Source: Propionispira arboris
Lineage (GTDB): Bacteria; Bacillota; Negativicutes; Selenomonadales; Selenomonadaceae
Reading direction: 5' to 3'
Length of the DNA: 64,000 bases
Assembly: GCF_900109225.1 (NCBI RefSeq)
Contig: NZ_FNZK01000002.1
Location: 62,001 to 126,000 of the forward strand
A program made the position numbers and the translations under genes. Of this stretch, positions 63,559 to 64,000 are shown in pieces; the stretch's first letter is position 1; every line of letters starts with the position of its first letter. Under the pieces are notes generated by a model. That model saw only the letters and a list, made by a program, of their open reading frames with translations. It was not told the origin of the DNA and searched no databases.

Positions 63559-64000
63559 ATGAGCTCTTCGGATAGTAATTTGACTATGGATGAAAAAACT
63601 GAAAATACGATTACCCGATTAATATATTTAATATTATTAATTGGGATAGTTTTGGTTGTTATACAAAACCAAGAGCAAAGATGGCTGCTTTTTTCTATTT
63701 CTACTTTGATGGCTATATCAATAACGGTTCGTAGAGCCATAATTTATGATTCATTCCGGTATTTGTATATCGGAAAAATCAATATTATCTTTGATATGAT
63801 ATTGATTATTATAATTAATTATTTTGATCAAAGTTTTCTTTCCTATATATTTTTTCTGGTACTAATTATTGATGCTTCCTTATCCTATTCATCTGGTTTC
63901 ACTGCTAAAATAACGCTACTGGGATATATTATACAGGGAGTTGAAAGATACTTTCAACTCCCTGACTTTAATGTTTTCGTTTTACAAATGTTAGCTGATT
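63559..64000 (+). CDS. Membrane protein, probable sensor histidine kinase N-terminus (truncated by window end)
   Basis: A frame begins at ATG 63559 after AGGCAGG and stays open to the last base, at least 147 residues. It has a short polar start (MSSSDSNLTMDEKTENTITR) and then five or so hydrophobic segments. No kinase box is reached within the window. Its position after a NarL-type regulator and ABC transporter suggests the missing sensor kinase of that system, but the membrane part alone cannot prove it. Confidence 0.6.
   Translation, partial: MSSSDSNLTMDEKTENTITRLIYLILLIGIVLVVIQNQEQRWLLFSISTLMAISITVRRAIIYDSFRYLYIGKINIIFDMILIIIINYFDQSFLSYIFFLVLIIDASLSYSSGFTAKITLLGYIIQGVERYFQLPDFNVFVLQMLAD

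Overview
The window looks like chromosomal DNA of an AT-rich, anaerobic, diderm Firmicute of the class Negativicutes (Selenomonas/Pelosinus/Propionispira-like). Gram-positive-style genes and signals (pcrA-ligA-gatCAB order, a tRNA-Trp T-box, strong AGGAGG ribosome sites, a holin-like type I toxin) occur beside outer-membrane genes: a porin with an N-terminal SLH domain, a PagL-like lipid A deacylase and an RND pump. The organism call is inferred from these gene families; no rRNA gene is present.

1-15 kb is mostly core genome: the 3' part of pcrA, ligA, gatCAB, a divergent-PAP2 protein, an O6-alkylguanine transferase homologue whose active-site Cys is Ser, a HAD phosphatase, a small tatA gene, a MATE pump, a molybdenum-cofactor cluster (MoeA-like, MOSC, MogA/MoaB, MobA-MobB fusion) and an RlmD/TrmA-type rRNA methyltransferase.

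16-35 kb is an accessory and decaying region. It starts with a diverged direct duplication of the 3' end of the methyltransferase gene. Between the two copies lie a holin-like toxin with a convergent antisense RNA and small cargo genes (DUF6933-like, GIY-YIG-like, DUF2087-like, flavin oxidoreductase). Beyond are wrecks of an AbiE-type toxin-antitoxin pair, a Trp T-box in front of half a chorismate mutase, a YbaK remnant, an ISL3-type IS with perfect 23-bp ends but a broken transposase, an ExeA-like ATPase remnant and a terminase remnant. Intact genes here include a 721-residue protein with a PD-(D/E)XK nuclease signature, a HEPN-like protein and a ParB-like-motif protein. A small gene and its terminator recur as four dispersed copies (17.4, 30.1, 33.6 and 39.9 kb).

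30-49 kb carries small metabolic and regulatory operons: isochorismatase-like hydrolase, WYL regulator with DJ-1/PfpI and GyrI-like proteins, GNAT and TetR genes with three matching palindromic operators, an RND pump whose TolC gene is a stub, LysR with a divergent pair of gate-domain membrane proteins, a GntR/ABC operon with a long palindromic operator, PagL, a UvrA-like ATPase with MarR, and nicotinate phosphoribosyltransferase.

49.8-60.2 kb is the most coherent system. A LevR-type sigma-54 activator is divergent from an SLH-porin gene. Between them are a textbook -24/-12 promoter and four direct repeats at an exact 20-bp period. Downstream are the IIC, IIB and IIA components of a lactose/cellobiose-type PTS, a DUF4038/GH140-like hydrolase, a ChbG/YdjC deacetylase and an exported esterase. 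This reads as an uptake and degradation route, from outer membrane to cytoplasm, for an acetylated oligosaccharide of unknown identity.

The window ends with a NarL-type response regulator, a MacB-like ABC transporter and the start of a membrane protein that is probably the partner sensor kinase.
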